From the NCBI RefSeq assembly GCF_002223055.1, contig NZ_NKFL01000006.1:1426001-1490000 (forward strand): a DNA stretch of 64,000 bases. Reading direction: 5' to 3'. Positions 7,924 to 18,513 of the stretch are shown here, piece by piece (position 1 is the first letter of the stretch; every line of letters starts with the position of its first letter). Under the pieces are notes generated by a model. That model saw only the letters and a program-made list of their open reading frames with translations, had not been told where the DNA came from and did not search any database. Made by a program: the position numbers and the translations under genes. The DNA comes from Burkholderia sp. HI2500 (GTDB taxonomy: Bacteria; Pseudomonadota; Gammaproteobacteria; Burkholderiales; Burkholderiaceae).

Positions 7924-8852
7924 GGCGCAATACCCCAGCCGAATGGATCGTCTTCCTCGATCAGCAGCGTCGCTTCCGCGCTCAGGTGCGCACTGCCGCG
8001 AATCGTCGGCACGATGCCGCCGTCGGCCACTTCGTAGCTCGCCTGGAACACGCTGCCGATCACGCTCGCCTGCCGCCAAACGGCGCCCGGTTCGAGCTTG
8101 CCGTCGGCCGCGAGGCACGCGAGCTTCGCGCTCGTGCCGGTGCCGCACGGTGAGCGGTCGTACGCGAGGCCCGGGCACAGCACGAAGCTGCGGCTGTCGT
8201 GCTCGGGATCGTCGACGAACAGCTCGATATGGTCGATCTCGCCGCCGTTCGCGCCGGTGATGCCCGCGCGTTCGAGCCCTTCGCGCACGGCCGACGCATA
8301 CGCGGTGAGCGCCGCGACGTTGTCGCCGGCAACGCGCTGCCCATGGTCGCTGATCAGGAAGAACCAGTTGCCGCCCCACGCGACGTCGCCCTTCACGGGG
8401 CCGTAACCCGGCACGTCGAGCGCGACGCCCTTCGCATGGCGATACGCAGGCACGTTGCGCACGCTGACCGACAGGTCGTCGTGCAGGGTCGCCTCGACGG
8501 TGCCGACGGGCGTCTCGATCCGGTGCACGCCGGGCGCGATGCGCCCCATATGGTGCAGCGTACGCACGACACCGATCGTGCCGTGCCCGCACATCCCGAG
8601 ATAGCCGCTATTGTTGAAGAAGATCACGCCGGCCGCCGCCTCGGGCGACACGGGTTCGCACAGCAGCGCACCGACCAGCACGTCGCTGCCGCGCGGTTCG
8701 AGAATGCAGGCGGTGCGGTAGCGGTCGTGCTCGCGCGCGAGCACGTCGCGGCGCTCGGCCATGGTGCCGCTGCCGAGCGCGGGGAAACCGGACACGACGA
8801 GCCGAGTGGGTTCGCCGCCCGTGTGCGAATCGATGATCTGGATGCGCTTCAT
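7920..8852 (-). CDS. lhpA: 4-hydroxyproline 2-epimerase
   Basis: Proline-racemase-family enzyme of 310 aa, predicted to interconvert trans-4-hydroxy-L-proline and cis-4-hydroxy-D-proline. Both catalytic cysteines are present: Cys88 in [12 protein letters not shown] and Cys236 in [11 protein letters not shown]. Two Cys separate true racemases/epimerases from the Ser/Cys dehydratase branch. The N-terminus [17 protein letters not shown] is the family signature. An ATG one codon upstream (8855) is an equal alternative; neither has a strong Shine-Dalgarno. First gene of the minus-strand half of the cluster. Confidence 0.93.
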   Translation of the reverse strand: MKRIQIIDSHTGGEPTRLVVSGFPALGSGTMAERRDVLAREHDRYRTACILEPRGSDVLVGALLCEPVSPEAAAGVIFFNNSGYLGMCGHGTIGVVRTLHHMGRIAPGVHRIETPVGTVEATLHDDLSVSVRNVPAYRHAKGVALDVPGYGPVKGDVAWGGNWFFLISDHGQRVAGDNVAALTAYASAVREGLERAGITGANGGEIDHIELFVDDPEHDSRSFVLCPGLAYDRSPCGTGTSAKLACLAADGKLEPGAVWRQASVIGSVFQASYEVADGGIVPTIRGSAHLSAEATLLIEEDDPFGWGIAP

Positions 8853-8934
8853 CATGAGCTGTCCGAAGTGGGGAAAGGAGCACAGCTTCCTCCGTCGCGC
8901 GTCCGCCCGCTTGTGGCTTTTCGATGAGGACGAC

Positions 8935-8997
8935 GACGAAATCGGCATAGTGCGAAGCGCCCTTCCCGCGCCGTCCGGCCGCTGTGCCGATTTCGTC
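8935..8997. promoter_or_regulatory. 16-bp inverted repeat in the hydroxyproline divergent promoter
   Basis: GACGAAATCGGCATAG (8935-8950) and CTGTGCCGATTTCGTC (8982-8997) are reverse complements with one mismatch, separated by 31 nt. They sit in the 250-bp region between the divergent epimerase and deaminase genes. This is the only strong symmetric element there and is a candidate operator pair for the hydroxyproline regulator, which is not encoded in this window. Confidence 0.6.
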
Positions 8998-9103
8998 ATT
9001 TTGCTCCGCGATACGACTCAAGCGTGATGGGCATTTGCGCGGCGATACTGGTTGCCACACCGACACCTGTCGGCCGACCGATACAAACACGTAGGAGATT
9101 GAA

Positions 9104-10024
9104 GTGAGCCGAAACGCCATTCAGTGGACCGGGGTTTTCCCGGCCGTCAGCACCCAGTTCAAGCCGGACTTTTCCCTCGACATCGATGCCACGCACCGCG
9201 TGGTGAAGAACCTGGTGAACGACGGCGTATCGGGCCTCGTGGTCTGCGGCACGGTCGGCGAGAACACGTCGCTGTCGACGAGCGAGAAGCTCCAGGTGAT
9301 CGAGGCCGCACGCGACGCGGCCGGCGGCAAGATTCCGGTGATCGCCGGCATCGCCGAATTCACGACCGAATTCGCGCGCAACACGGTGCGTGAGGCGCAG
9401 CGCGTCGGTGTCGACGGCGTGATGGTGATGCCCGCCCTCGTCTACTCGGCGAAGCCGCACGAAACCGCCGCGCACTTCCGCGCGGTCGCAACCAGCACCG
9501 ACCTGCCGGTGATGGTCTACAACAACCCGCCGATCTACAAGAACGACGTGACGCCCGACGTGCTGATCGCGCTGCAGGATTGCGAGAACATCGTCTGCTT
9601 CAAGGATTCGTCGGGCGATACGCGCCGTTTCATCGACCTGCGCAACGCCGTCGGCGATCGCTTCGTGCTGTTCGCGGGCCTCGACGACGTCGTGGTCGAG
9701 AGCATCGCCGTCGGCGCCGAAGGCTGGGTGTCGGGCATGTCGAACGCGTTCCCGAAGGAAGGCGAGACGCTGTTCCGCCTCGCGAAGCAGAAGCGCTTCG
9801 ACGAAGCGCTCGCGCTGTATCGCTGGTTCATGCCGCTGCTGCACCTCGACGCGCGCCCCGACCTCGTGCAGTGCATCAAGCTGTGCGAAGAGCTGGTCGG
9901 CCGCGGCAGCGCGATCACGCGCCCGCCGCGCCTCGCGCTGCAGGGCGACACGCTCGCGGAAGTGAAGGCCATCGTCGCGAAGGCGCTCGAAACGCGCCCG
10001 GCGCTGCCCGACGTCGGTCTCTGA
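9104..10024 (+). CDS. Pyrroline-4-hydroxy-2-carboxylate deaminase (DHDPS/NAL family)
   Basis: A 306-aa TIM-barrel Schiff-base enzyme of the dihydrodipicolinate synthase/N-acetylneuraminate lyase family. The motifs VCGTVGEN (GTxGE), MVYNNPP (catalytic Tyr) and IVCFKDSSGD (Schiff-base Lys) are in order. In the hydroxyproline pathway such a protein deaminates pyrroline-4-hydroxy-2-carboxylate to 2-oxoglutarate semialdehyde. Genomic context supports that over lysine biosynthesis. GTG start preceded by GTAGGAGATTGAA. First gene of the plus-strand half. Confidence 0.88.
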   Translation: MSRNAIQWTGVFPAVSTQFKPDFSLDIDATHRVVKNLVNDGVSGLVVCGTVGENTSLSTSEKLQVIEAARDAAGGKIPVIAGIAEFTTEFARNTVREAQRVGVDGVMVMPALVYSAKPHETAAHFRAVATSTDLPVMVYNNPPIYKNDVTPDVLIALQDCENIVCFKDSSGDTRRFIDLRNAVGDRFVLFAGLDDVVVESIAVGAEGWVSGMSNAFPKEGETLFRLAKQKRFDEALALYRWFMPLLHLDARPDLVQCIKLCEELVGRGSAITRPPRLALQGDTLAEVKAIVAKALETRPALPDVGL

Positions 10025-10256
10025 CCGACTTCCCCTGCGGCGGCACGCGGGCTTTCCCCCTGCGCGCCGCCGTCTTCGGTCCGGCATGGCCTGCGGGCCC
10101 GTTCATACCGGCGCCCGAGCGCGCCGCGCGTGAACGCCCCGCAGCCCGCCCCGGTCGTTCGAACCGGGCGACGCCGGCCGGCAGGCTGGCGCCGCTGCTC
10201 CGTCGGAGCGCGGCGCACCTCGAGCCTGTGCCGACATTCCTCCAGGAGACACGCCC

Positions 10257-11882
10257 ATGCCAGGCCAAGGCAACGCTCACCCGTCTGTCCCGCTTTCCCG
10301 TTCCGCGCACCCCGACGCGGGTCACGGCAAGTTCAAGAAACAGCTGTCGCTGACCGATCTCACGTTCATCGGTCTCGGCGCCATTTTCGGTTCGGGGTGG
10401 CTGTTCGCCGCGAGTCACGTGTCGACGATCGCGGGCCCGGCCGGCATCTTCTCGTGGCTGCTCGGCGGCTTCGCGGTGCTGCTGCTCGGCATCGTCTACT
10501 GCGAACTCGGCGCCGCGCTGCCGCGCGCGGGCGGCGTCGTGCGCTACCCGGTGTTCTCGCACGGCCCGCTGCTCGGCTACCTGATGGGCTTCATCACGCT
10601 GATCGCCTTTTCGAGCCTGATCGCGATCGAAGTCGTCGCCGCGCGCCAGTATGCGGCCGCGTGGTTTCCGGGCCTGACCGTCGCAGGATCGAGCGACCCG
10701 ACCACGCTCGGCTGGCTCGTGCAGGCCGCGTTGCTGGGCTTCTTCTTTTACCTGAACTATTCGAGCGTGAAGACGTTCGCGAAGGCGAACAACATCATCA
10801 GCCTCTTCAAGTTCATCGTGCCGCTGGCGGTGATCGCGGTGCTGTTCACGTTCTTCAAGCCCGCGAACCTGACGATCCAGGGCTTCGCGCCGTTCGGTAT
10901 GCCAGGCATCGAGATGGCCGTGTCCGCCGGCGGCATCATCTTCGCGTACCTCGGGCTCACGCCGATCGTGTCGGTCGCGAGCGAGGTGCGCAATCCGCAG
11001 CGCACGATCCCGATCGCGCTGATCCTGTCGATCCTGCTGTCGACGCTGATCTACGTGCTGCTGCAGCTCGCGTTCATCGGCAGCATCCCCACCGACATGC
11101 TCGCCGCCGGCTGGCACGACGTGAGCAAGGCGTTCTCGCTGCCGTACCGCGACATCGCGCTGGCGCTCGGCGTCGGCTGGCTCGCGGTGATGGTCGTCGC
11201 CGACGCGATGATCTCGCCGAGCGGCTGCGGCAACATCTACATGAACGCGACGCCGCGCGTGGTCTACGGCTGGGCGAAGACGGGCACGTTCTTCAAGGTG
11301 TTCACGCGCGTCGACGAAGCATCGGGCATTCCGCGCGCGGGCCTGTGGCTCACGTTCGGCCTCGCGATCTTCTGGACGCTGCCGTTCCCGTCGTGGGAAG
11401 CGCTGATCAACATCGTGTCAGCCGCGCTGGTGCTGAGCTATGCGGTCGCCCCCGTCTCGGTCGCCGCCCTCCGACGCACCGCACCCGACCTGCCGCGGCC
11501 GTTCCGCGCCAGCGCATTCGGCATCACCGGCCCCGCGTCGTTCGTGATCGCCGCGCTGATCGTCTACTGGTCGGGCTGGAGCACGGTGTCCTGGCTGCTC
11601 GGCCTGCAGATCGTGATGTTCGTGATCTATCTCGCGTGCCGTCGCTGGGTGCCGACCGCGCACCTTAGCCTCGCCGAGCAGGTGCGCTCGTCCGCGTGGC
11701 TGATCGCGTTCTATGCCGCGATGATCGTGCTGTCGTATCTCGGCGGCTTCGGCGGCACGGGCCAGCTTGCCCATCCGTACGACACGGTCGTCGTCGCGGC
11801 CGTCGCGCTCGTCATCTATTACTGGGGGGCGAACACCGGCGTGCGCTCGGAGAAGCTGCAACTCGACGACGACGAGGACTGA
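10257..11882 (+). CDS. APC-superfamily amino acid permease (putative hydroxyproline uptake)
   Basis: A 541-aa, roughly 12-helix inner-membrane transporter of the amino acid-polyamine-organocation superfamily. After a hydrophilic N-terminal segment (about 30 aa), helix 1 carries GLGAIFGSGWLFAAS (GxG-type unwound substrate site). The Shine-Dalgarno AGGAGA lies upstream of the ATG. Its place between the deaminase and the semialdehyde dehydrogenase suggests that it imports hydroxyproline; specificity is inferred from context only. A hairpin follows its stop. Confidence 0.8.
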   Translation: MPGQGNAHPSVPLSRSAHPDAGHGKFKKQLSLTDLTFIGLGAIFGSGWLFAASHVSTIAGPAGIFSWLLGGFAVLLLGIVYCELGAALPRAGGVVRYPVFSHGPLLGYLMGFITLIAFSSLIAIEVVAARQYAAAWFPGLTVAGSSDPTTLGWLVQAALLGFFFYLNYSSVKTFAKANNIISLFKFIVPLAVIAVLFTFFKPANLTIQGFAPFGMPGIEMAVSAGGIIFAYLGLTPIVSVASEVRNPQRTIPIALILSILLSTLIYVLLQLAFIGSIPTDMLAAGWHDVSKAFSLPYRDIALALGVGWLAVMVVADAMISPSGCGNIYMNATPRVVYGWAKTGTFFKVFTRVDEASGIPRAGLWLTFGLAIFWTLPFPSWEALINIVSAALVLSYAVAPVSVAALRRTAPDLPRPFRASAFGITGPASFVIAALIVYWSGWSTVSWLLGLQIVMFVIYLACRRWVPTAHLSLAEQVRSSAWLIAFYAAMIVLSYLGGFGGTGQLAHPYDTVVVAAVALVIYYWGANTGVRSEKLQLDDDED

Positions 11883-11913
11883 CGCACTCGTTCCTTCTCC
11901 CATGATCCCTTCG

Positions 11914-11944
11914 GCCGGGCGCTCCACGCCCGGCTCCTGTTTTT
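11914..11944 (+). terminator. Hairpin between permease and semialdehyde dehydrogenase genes
   Basis: Perfect 8-bp stem GCCGGGCG/CGCCCGGC with a 5-nt loop, followed by TCCTG and five T. It could partly attenuate transcription between the two genes rather than end the operon. Confidence 0.45.
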
Positions 11945-11957
11945 CCCGAGGAAAACC

Positions 11958-13541
11958 ATGCAACTCACAGGTCAGCTCCTGATCGGCCCATCCGCCGTCG
12001 CCGGACAGAACGGCACCCTCCACGCGATCGCCGCCGCCACCGGCGAACGGCTCGAACCCGCCTTCGGCGGTGCGAGCCTGCACGACCTGGAAACGGCCTG
12101 CGCGCTCGCCGACGACGCCTTCGACACCTATCGCGAAACGTCGCTCGAAGCCCGCGCCGCGTTTCTCGACGCGATCGGCCGCCACATCACGGCGCTCGGT
12201 GACGACCTGATCGAGCGCTGCGTCATCGAAACGGGCCTGCCGCGCGCGCGCATCGAAGGCGAGCGCGGCCGCACGGTCGGCCAGCTCGCGCTGTTCGCGT
12301 CGCTCGTGCGCGACGGCGCCTTTCTCGACGCGCGCATCGATCCGGCGCGCCCCGAGCGCAAGCCGCTGCCGCGCGTCGACCTGCGCCTGCGCAACGTCGC
12401 GGTCGGGCCCGTCGCCGTGTTCGGTGCGTCGAATTTCCCGCTCGCGTTCTCGGTCGCCGGCGGCGATACCGCGTCGGCGCTCGCGGCCGGCTGCCCGGTG
12501 ATCGTCAAGGCGCATTCGGCGCATCCGGGCACGTCGGAACTCGTCGGCCGCGCAATCCAGCAAGCCGCGCGCGAATGCGGGATGCCGGCCGGCGTGTTCT
12601 CGCTGCTGTTCGACGCGTCGCGCGAGATCGGCCAGGCGCTCGTCGCCGATCCGCGCATCAAGGCCGTCGGCTTCACCGGCTCGCGCCGCGGCGGCGTCGC
12701 GCTGATGCACATCGCGGCCGCGCGCCCCGAGCCGATTCCCGTCTATGCGGAAATGAGCTCGATCAATCCCGTGCTGCTGTTTCCCGCCGCGCTCGACGCG
12801 CGCCACGATGCGATCGCGCCGCAGTTCGTCGCGTCGCTCACGCTCGGCGCAGGACAGTTCTGCACGAACCCGGGCCTCGTGCTCGCCGTCGACGGGCCCG
12901 GGCTGCGCGCGTTCGAGGAAACGGCCGCCGCTGCGGTGCGTGCCGCGCCCGCGCAAACGATGCTGACGCCGCCCATCCACGCCAGCTACGAACAGGGCGT
13001 CGCGGCGCTGCGCGATCACGCGGCCGTCGAGCTGCTCGCACAAGGCGCCGAAGGCAACCGCCTGCAGGCCCGCGCGGCACTGCTCGCGACCTCGGCCGAC
13101 GCGTTCGTCGCGCATCCCGAATTGCGAGAAGAAGTGTTCGGCCCCGCTTCGCTGATCGTGCGTTGCCCGGACGCCGACACGCTGCATCGCGTGCTGAAGT
13201 CGCTCGAAGGCCAGCTGACGATCGCGGCACACCTCGCCGATGGCGACGCGCCGCTGTTCGCCGCGCTGCGCCCGCGGCTCGAGCGCAAGGCCGGCCGCAT
13301 TCTCGTCAACGGCTTCGGCACGGGTGTCGAGGTCGGCCATGCGATGGTGCACGGCGGCCCGTTCCCGGCCACGTCCGACACGCGCACGACGTCCGTCGGC
13401 GCACGCGCGATCGAGCGCTTCCTGCGCCCGGTGTCGTATCAGGACCTGCCTGATGCGCTGCTGCCGGACGCGATCCGCAACGGCAATCCGCTGAACGTGC
13501 CGCAACGTATCGACGGCGTGCCCGCGCCGCGGGAGGCGTGA
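11958..13541 (+). CDS. 2-oxoglutarate semialdehyde (2,5-dioxovalerate) dehydrogenase
   Basis: A 527-aa aldehyde dehydrogenase predicted to oxidise 2-oxoglutarate semialdehyde to 2-oxoglutarate, the last step of hydroxyproline use. Motifs include [24 protein letters not shown] (N-terminal nucleotide region), [10 protein letters not shown] (NAD(P) binding), the general-base Glu in [10 protein letters not shown], and the catalytic Cys in [11 protein letters not shown]. Length and sequence style fit the KGSADH-III type found in hydroxyproline clusters. It is followed immediately by the reductase gene with a 1-nt gap. Confidence 0.9.
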   Translation: MQLTGQLLIGPSAVAGQNGTLHAIAAATGERLEPAFGGASLHDLETACALADDAFDTYRETSLEARAAFLDAIGRHITALGDDLIERCVIETGLPRARIEGERGRTVGQLALFASLVRDGAFLDARIDPARPERKPLPRVDLRLRNVAVGPVAVFGASNFPLAFSVAGGDTASALAAGCPVIVKAHSAHPGTSELVGRAIQQAARECGMPAGVFSLLFDASREIGQALVADPRIKAVGFTGSRRGGVALMHIAAARPEPIPVYAEMSSINPVLLFPAALDARHDAIAPQFVASLTLGAGQFCTNPGLVLAVDGPGLRAFEETAAAAVRAAPAQTMLTPPIHASYEQGVAALRDHAAVELLAQGAEGNRLQARAALLATSADAFVAHPELREEVFGPASLIVRCPDADTLHRVLKSLEGQLTIAAHLADGDAPLFAALRPRLERKAGRILVNGFGTGVEVGHAMVHGGPFPATSDTRTTSVGARAIERFLRPVSYQDLPDALLPDAIRNGNPLNVPQRIDGVPAPREA

Positions 13542-13542
13542 G

Positions 13543-14565
13543 ATGACCGCCTCCACCGACGAAATCGTCCTGTCGCTCGATGACGTCCACGCGCTCGCGC
13601 TGCGCGTGCTGACGCACAACGGCATGTCCGACGCGCATGCGCGTGCCATCGCCAACGTGATCACGCAGGGCCAGCGCGACGAATGCCATTCGCATGGCGT
13701 GTACCGGCTGCTCGTCTGCGTGCGTTCGCTGAAGAAGGGCAAGGTCGATCCGCAAGCCGTGCCGACGCTGCGCCGGTTGTCGTCGTCGATCGTCTCGGTC
13801 GACGCACATCGCGGCTTTTCGCTGCTGGGCTTCGAGACCGGCCTGCCGGTGCTCGTCGAGATGGCGAAGCAGCACGGCATCGCCGCGATGACGATCAACC
13901 ACTGCTACCACTTCTCCGCGCTGTGGCCGGAGGTCGAGGCCATCGCGGCCGAGGGGCTGGTCGGCATCGCGATGAACCCGAGCCATAGCTGGGTTGCACC
14001 GGAAGGCGGCAAGGAGCCGGTGTTCGGCACGAACCCGATCGCGTTCGCATGGCCGCGCCCGGGCGGCGTGCCGTTCGTGTTCGATTTCGCGACGAGCGCG
14101 ATCGCGCGCGGCGACATCGAGCTGCATGCGAAGCAAGGCAAGGCGATCCCGCCGGAATGGGCGATCGACGCTGACGGCCGGCCGACCACCGATCCGAAAG
14201 CCGCGCTGCAGGGCGCGATGCGCACGTTCGGCGGCCACAAGGGTTCGGCGCTCGCGGCGATGGTCGAACTGCTCGGCGGCGCGCTGATCGGCGACATGAC
14301 GAGCCGGGAATCGATGGACTTCGACGAAGGCGTCGGCGCGACGCCGTGCCACGGCGAGCTCGTGATCGCATTCGACCCGAAGGTGTTCCTCGGCGACGAT
14401 CTCGACACGGGGCTCGCGCGCGGCGAACGGATGTTCGAATCGATCGTCGCGCAGGGTGCGCGGCTGCCGTCGCAACGCCGCTTCGACGCCCGCGCGCGCA
14501 GCATCGCGAACGGCGTGAGGATTCCGAAGGCGCTGTACGACGAGATCCTGACGCTGCTCGACTGA
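13543..14565 (+). CDS. Delta1-pyrroline-2-carboxylate reductase (Ldh/DpkA family)
   Basis: A 340-aa NAD(P)H-dependent malate/L-lactate dehydrogenase-2-fold enzyme. Family features are the conserved His in DECHSHGVYRL, MTINHCYHFSALWPEVE, FGTNPIAFAWPRP and FDFATSAIARGDIELH. Members near hydroxyproline genes reduce pyrroline-2-carboxylate, formed from trans-3-hydroxyproline, to L-proline, so this cluster may handle both hydroxyproline isomers. The start is 1 nt after the dehydrogenase stop, with GGGAGG inside the preceding gene. Confidence 0.82.
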   Translation: MTASTDEIVLSLDDVHALALRVLTHNGMSDAHARAIANVITQGQRDECHSHGVYRLLVCVRSLKKGKVDPQAVPTLRRLSSSIVSVDAHRGFSLLGFETGLPVLVEMAKQHGIAAMTINHCYHFSALWPEVEAIAAEGLVGIAMNPSHSWVAPEGGKEPVFGTNPIAFAWPRPGGVPFVFDFATSAIARGDIELHAKQGKAIPPEWAIDADGRPTTDPKAALQGAMRTFGGHKGSALAAMVELLGGALIGDMTSRESMDFDEGVGATPCHGELVIAFDPKVFLGDDLDTGLARGERMFESIVAQGARLPSQRRFDARARSIANGVRIPKALYDEILTLLD

Positions 14566-14905
14566 CGCGCGATCGAGCGGCGCGGCTTCGTCGTCGGCAA
14601 GACGGGCGATGAAGCCGCTGCTGGGCTCCGCTGGCGATGGCCGGCTTCCGGCTTCGCGTGCTCCCGCCATTCCGTCTTCGCGCCGCGCTTTGTTCGGTTC
14701 TTTCGGCCTGTGCGCCCACGCGCTGCCCGCCGCGCCCCACCCGCGCCGGTCGGCCTTGCCCGCCGGCGCCGCGCGCCCGGCGGCTGTGGGATAATCACGA
14801 AGTTTGCCCAGGGCGCAGCTCAAGAGGTTGTTTGCACGGGCGCGAGAGAGGCCTTTATTCCCCGTGCCTCCACCCTTTTCCCGCGATATTTCTTCAGCAA
14901 CGACC
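14566..14905 (+). other. Intergenic region upstream of ilvD
   Basis: This 340-bp stretch contains no convincing gene. An extended -10-like TGGGATAAT at 14787-14795 may be the ilvD promoter, but no -35 at normal spacing is evident. In-frame codons upstream of 14906 are low-complexity and were not taken as part of ilvD. Confidence 0.4.
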
Positions 14906-16765
14906 ATGCCCACTTACCGTTCCAAAACCTCCACCGCTGGCCGCAACATGGCAGGGGCGCGCTCGCTCTGGCGCGCCACCGGCATGAAAGACGACGATTT
15001 CTCGAAGCCGATCATCGCGGTCGTCAACTCGTTCACGCAGTTCGTGCCGGGGCACGTGCACCTGAAGGATCTCGGCCAGCTCGTCGCGCGCGAGATCGAG
15101 GCGGCCGGCGGCGTCGCGAAGGAATTCAACACGATCGCGGTCGACGACGGCATCGCGATGGGCCACGACGGCATGCTGTATTCGCTGCCGAGCCGCGACA
15201 TCATCGCCGACTCGGTCGAATACATGGTGAACGCGCACTGCGCGGACGCGATGGTCTGCATCTCGAACTGCGACAAGATCACGCCGGGGATGCTGATGGC
15301 CGCGATGCGCCTCAACATCCCGGTGATCTTCGTGTCGGGCGGCCCGATGGAAGCGGGCAAGACGCGCCTCGCGAACCCGGTCACCAAGGCCATCGAGGTG
15401 AAGAAGCTCGACCTCGTCGACGCGATGGTGATCGCGGTCGACCCGTCGTATTCCGACGCCGAAGTCGCCGAAGTCGAACGCTCGGCCTGCCCGACCTGCG
15501 GTTCGTGCTCGGGCATGTTCACCGCGAACTCGATGAACTGCCTGACCGAAGCCCTCGGCCTGTCGCTGCCCGGCAACGGCACGGTGGTGGCCACCCACGC
15601 CGACCGCGAGCAACTGTTCAAGCGCGCCGGCCGTCGCATCGTCGAACTCACCCGCCAGCACTACGAGCAGGACGACGAACGCGTGCTGCCGCGCTCGGTG
15701 GGCTTCAAGGCATTCGAGAACGCGATGACGCTCGACATCGCGATGGGCGGTTCGACCAACACGATCCTGCACCTGCTGGCGATCGCGCAGGAAGCCGGCA
15801 TCGACTTCACGATGAAGGACATCGACCGCCTGTCGCGCGTCGTGCCGCAGCTGTGCAAGGTCGCGCCGAACACGAACAAGTACCACATCGAGGACGTGCA
15901 CCGCGCAGGCGGCATCATGGCGATCCTCGGCGAGCTCGACCGCGCCGGCAAGCTGCACACCGACGTGCCGACCGTGCACGCGCCGTCGCTGAAGGACGCG
16001 CTCGACCAGTGGGACATCGTCCGCACGCAGGACGACGCGGTCCGCACGTTCTACCAGGCCGGCCCGGCCGGGATCCCGACGCAGGTCGCGTTCAGCCAGA
16101 ACACGCGCTGGCCGAGCCTCGACCTCGATCGCGCCGAAGGCTGCATCCGCTCGTACGAGCATGCGTTCTCGAAGGAAGGCGGCCTCGCCGTGCTGACGGG
16201 CAACATCGCGGTCGACGGCTGCGTGGTGAAGACGGCCGGCGTCGACGAGAGCATCCTCGTGTTCGAAGGCACGGCACACGTGACCGAATCGCAGGATGAG
16301 GCAGTCGACAACATCCTGAACGACAAGGTCAAGGCCGGCGACGTGGTGATCGTGCGCTACGAAGGCCCGAAGGGCGGCCCCGGCATGCAGGAAATGCTCT
16401 ACCCGACCAGCTACATCAAGTCGAAGGGCCTCGGCAAGGCATGCGCGCTGCTGACGGACGGCCGCTTCTCGGGCGGTACGTCGGGCCTCTCGATCGGCCA
16501 TTGCTCGCCGGAAGCGGCAGCGGGCGGCGCGATCGGCCTCGTGCGCGACGGCGACAAGATCCGCATCGACATCCCGAACCGCACGATCGACGTGCTGGTG
16601 TCGGACGACGAACTGGCGCGCCGCCGCGAAGAGCAGAACGCCAAGGGCTGGAAGCCGGCGCAGCCGCGTCCGCGCAAGGTGTCCGCTGCGCTGAAGGCCT
16701 ACGCGAAGCTGGTCATGTCCGCCGACAAGGGTGCGGTGCGCGACCTGTCGCTGCTCGACGACTGA
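14906..16765 (+). CDS. ilvD: Dihydroxy-acid dehydratase
   Basis: A 619-aa IlvD, catalysing 2,3-dihydroxy-isovalerate/-methylvalerate to the 2-oxo acids in valine/isoleucine biosynthesis. Signatures: [32 protein letters not shown] at the N-terminus, [12 protein letters not shown] (cluster cysteine), [19 protein letters not shown] (further cluster and catalytic region), and [25 protein letters not shown] near the C-terminus. The long form with three cluster cysteines matches the [4Fe-4S] E. coli type. The start at MPTYRS matches the family; upstream in-frame codons are not conserved in style. Followed by an intrinsic terminator. Single gene, not in an ilv operon here. Confidence 0.97.
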   Translation: MPTYRSKTSTAGRNMAGARSLWRATGMKDDDFSKPIIAVVNSFTQFVPGHVHLKDLGQLVAREIEAAGGVAKEFNTIAVDDGIAMGHDGMLYSLPSRDIIADSVEYMVNAHCADAMVCISNCDKITPGMLMAAMRLNIPVIFVSGGPMEAGKTRLANPVTKAIEVKKLDLVDAMVIAVDPSYSDAEVAEVERSACPTCGSCSGMFTANSMNCLTEALGLSLPGNGTVVATHADREQLFKRAGRRIVELTRQHYEQDDERVLPRSVGFKAFENAMTLDIAMGGSTNTILHLLAIAQEAGIDFTMKDIDRLSRVVPQLCKVAPNTNKYHIEDVHRAGGIMAILGELDRAGKLHTDVPTVHAPSLKDALDQWDIVRTQDDAVRTFYQAGPAGIPTQVAFSQNTRWPSLDLDRAEGCIRSYEHAFSKEGGLAVLTGNIAVDGCVVKTAGVDESILVFEGTAHVTESQDEAVDNILNDKVKAGDVVIVRYEGPKGGPGMQEMLYPTSYIKSKGLGKACALLTDGRFSGGTSGLSIGHCSPEAAAGGAIGLVRDGDKIRIDIPNRTIDVLVSDDELARRREEQNAKGWKPAQPRPRKVSAALKAYAKLVMSADKGAVRDLSLLDD

Positions 16766-16847
16766 TTGGGGTAGCAACTAGCAAGGCCGGCTGCTTGTAA
16801 CACGTAGCCGGTCAGGCTGCGGGCCGTCGCCCGCTCGCCCGATCCAG

Positions 16848-16874
16848 AAGCCGCTCTCCGGAGCGGCTTTTTTT
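16848..16874 (+). terminator. Intrinsic terminator of ilvD
   Basis: A 9-bp perfect stem AAGCCGCTC/GAGCGGCTT with TCCG loop, running directly into seven T (16868-16874). It is about 80 nt after the ilvD stop. Confidence 0.9.
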
Positions 16875-16905
16875 CGTCCTGCGCCGACCGAATGCATCGG
16901 CATCG

Positions 16906-17745
16906 TCAGTGACGGAATTCTTCCGGGCCGCCGCCTCCGCCACCACCGTGGCTTCCGCCGCCGTTCCCGCCGCCTTGCGGACGCCCACCGCCGCCACCCC
17001 AACCACCGCCCGGGTGCACCGGTACCGGCATCGAACGGCCCTCACCGCCCGGCGCGGGAGGCGGACGCATGACGGCGGCCGGTGGCGGATGCATGACGGC
17101 CTGCGGCGGCGCTGCCGGACGCGGATTGCCGGCTGCACCCGGCATCGGCGCAGGCGCAGGCGCCGGCGCGGGCGCAGCCGGCGGCGGCGTGCGAATCGCG
17201 CCGTTCCAGCCGCCGCGTGCAGCGGACGGCCGCGCGTCATGCACGGGCGGCGGTCCGCCCGGTGCGGCCTGCGGCGGCCCACCCGGTTGCGGGCGCCCCT
17301 GTCCCGGCGGCACGCCGCCCGGGCCGAGCCGCGGTTCCGCTCGGTGTTCCCACCGATCGCGGTCATGGAACCAGGGGCGGTGACGGTAGTAGCGATCCCA
17401 GTACGCACCGATCGCGAACCCCGTGATCGGCACGCCGACGATCGCGCCATATTCGAGCAGCGGCGCATAACCGCCCTGGTACGGATAGTCGATCAGTTGC
17501 GCGTCGATCCAGCCGCGCACGCCCGGCAGCGCGACGTCGCACCACGTGTAGTCGCTCAGGCAGCCGAACACGTCCAGCGCGGTGCCCGGCGGAATCTGCG
17601 CGACGACCGGATAGTCGGGCGCGGGCCCGGCGAACAGTTCGGCCGGCGAATTCGTGTAGCCGGTGCTCTGTGCCTGTGTAATATCCGGCGCGGCCGCCAG
17701 GCCGAGCAGGACGACGCACAGGCTACGGACAATCGTGTTCCTCAT
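16906..17745 (-). CDS. Secreted SH3b-domain protein with Gly/Pro/His-rich tail
   Basis: A 279-aa exported protein. An N-terminal signal peptide ([26 protein letters not shown], cleavage after AQA or nearby) precedes a bacterial SH3-like domain (about residues 30-90: [28 protein letters not shown]...[18 protein letters not shown]). A short [26 protein letters not shown] segment follows, then a low-complexity Pro/Gly/Ala tail of over 130 aa ending in Gly/His-rich repeats. Such proteins are common periplasmic or envelope proteins of unknown role. It lies 33 nt downstream of the lipoprotein gene, probably cotranscribed. Confidence 0.75.
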   Translation of the reverse strand: MRNTIVRSLCVVLLGLAAAPDITQAQSTGYTNSPAELFAGPAPDYPVVAQIPPGTALDVFGCLSDYTWCDVALPGVRGWIDAQLIDYPYQGGYAPLLEYGAIVGVPITGFAIGAYWDRYYRHRPWFHDRDRWEHRAEPRLGPGGVPPGQGRPQPGGPPQAAPGGPPPVHDARPSAARGGWNGAIRTPPPAAPAPAPAPAPMPGAAGNPRPAAPPQAVMHPPPAAVMRPPPAPGGEGRSMPVPVHPGGGWGGGGGRPQGGGNGGGSHGGGGGGGPEEFRH

Positions 17746-17778
17746 GATGCTCTCCCGCGCGGTGCCGCCGCGCGCCGG

Positions 17779-18216
17779 TCAGTGCCGATGCCCGCCCCAG
17801 CCGCCGCCCCAGTGGCCGCCGCCCCACGGACGATGCCCGTACCCGCCGCGTCCACGCCAGCCGCCGCCCCATCCGCCCCAGAAGCCGACCGAGATCGCCG
17901 GTGCGCCCCAGCCGTACCAGCCCGGGTAATACGCGGGGGCATAGTACGGATACGGATAGGGATACGGTGGCGGATAGGCCGGCGCGACGTAGACGGGCGC
18001 CGGATCGACCACCGGCGGCGCGACCGCCGCCGCAGCCGGGCCCGGCGCAGTGGTGGCCGGCGCAGCCGGCGTGACGGGGATCTCGCGCTGCGTCAGCGTG
18101 GCCGGCGCCGGTGTGTAGTACGGCGCATAGCCATACGGACTCGTGTAATAACAGCCGCCGAGGGCCAGCGTCGTCAATGCGAATACCGCATACCTCGCGG
18201 CAGGAATCGGGGTCAT
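17779..18216 (-). CDS. Small Tyr/Pro/Gly-rich lipoprotein
   Basis: A 145-aa predicted lipoprotein with lipobox LALGGC (Cys22). The mature part begins [17 protein letters not shown] and contains a Tyr-Pro-rich stretch ([15 protein letters not shown]), then a Gly/Trp/His-rich C-terminus. No enzymatic domain is recognisable. It precedes the SH3b protein gene on the same strand; both have low-complexity tails ending in Gly/His and may act together at the envelope. Function unknown. Confidence 0.7.
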   Translation of the reverse strand: MTPIPAARYAVFALTTLALGGCYYTSPYGYAPYYTPAPATLTQREIPVTPAAPATTAPGPAAAAVAPPVVDPAPVYVAPAYPPPYPYPYPYYAPAYYPGWYGWGAPAISVGFWGGWGGGWRGRGGYGHRPWGGGHWGGGWGGHRH

Positions 18217-18513
18217 CGGTTGCTCCGGCAGAATCCACGCGTCGCCGCCAGGCGCGCGCCTGACTCTAGCTTACGTCCCCTGCAGATTTCCGCCCGGTAT
18301 GATCGGTTACTTTTTGTTTCGTGCACCGGACGGGCGCGCGGGCACGCCGCATGCTGGCACGTCTGCCGCACCCGCGTTGAAGTTCGCGCAAATGCCCTCA
18401 ACTTGAACGATGTCAGGCTGGCCGGCGCGGACGGGGTTCGCGAGCAACCGGCGGCCCGAAACCAGCGGACTTCGGCCCGCCCAGACAGGAACGCGGCTCA
18501 CGCCGCCATCGAC

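Noticed and set aside
11418..13898. 826-codon minus-strand frame opposite the semialdehyde dehydrogenase
   Set aside because: No domain or realistic composition; the plus-strand aldehyde dehydrogenase motifs are complete.
16766..16845. Possible tRNA or riboswitch after ilvD
   Set aside because: A loose GCCGGCT/AGCCGG stem is present but no cloverleaf, anticodon arm or T-loop; only the following terminator is convincing.
16909..18513. Upstream in-frame extension of the sigma factor (535 codons)
   Set aside because: It crosses two minus-strand genes with signal peptide and lipobox and has low-complexity Arg-rich translation; sigma homology starts at 18514.
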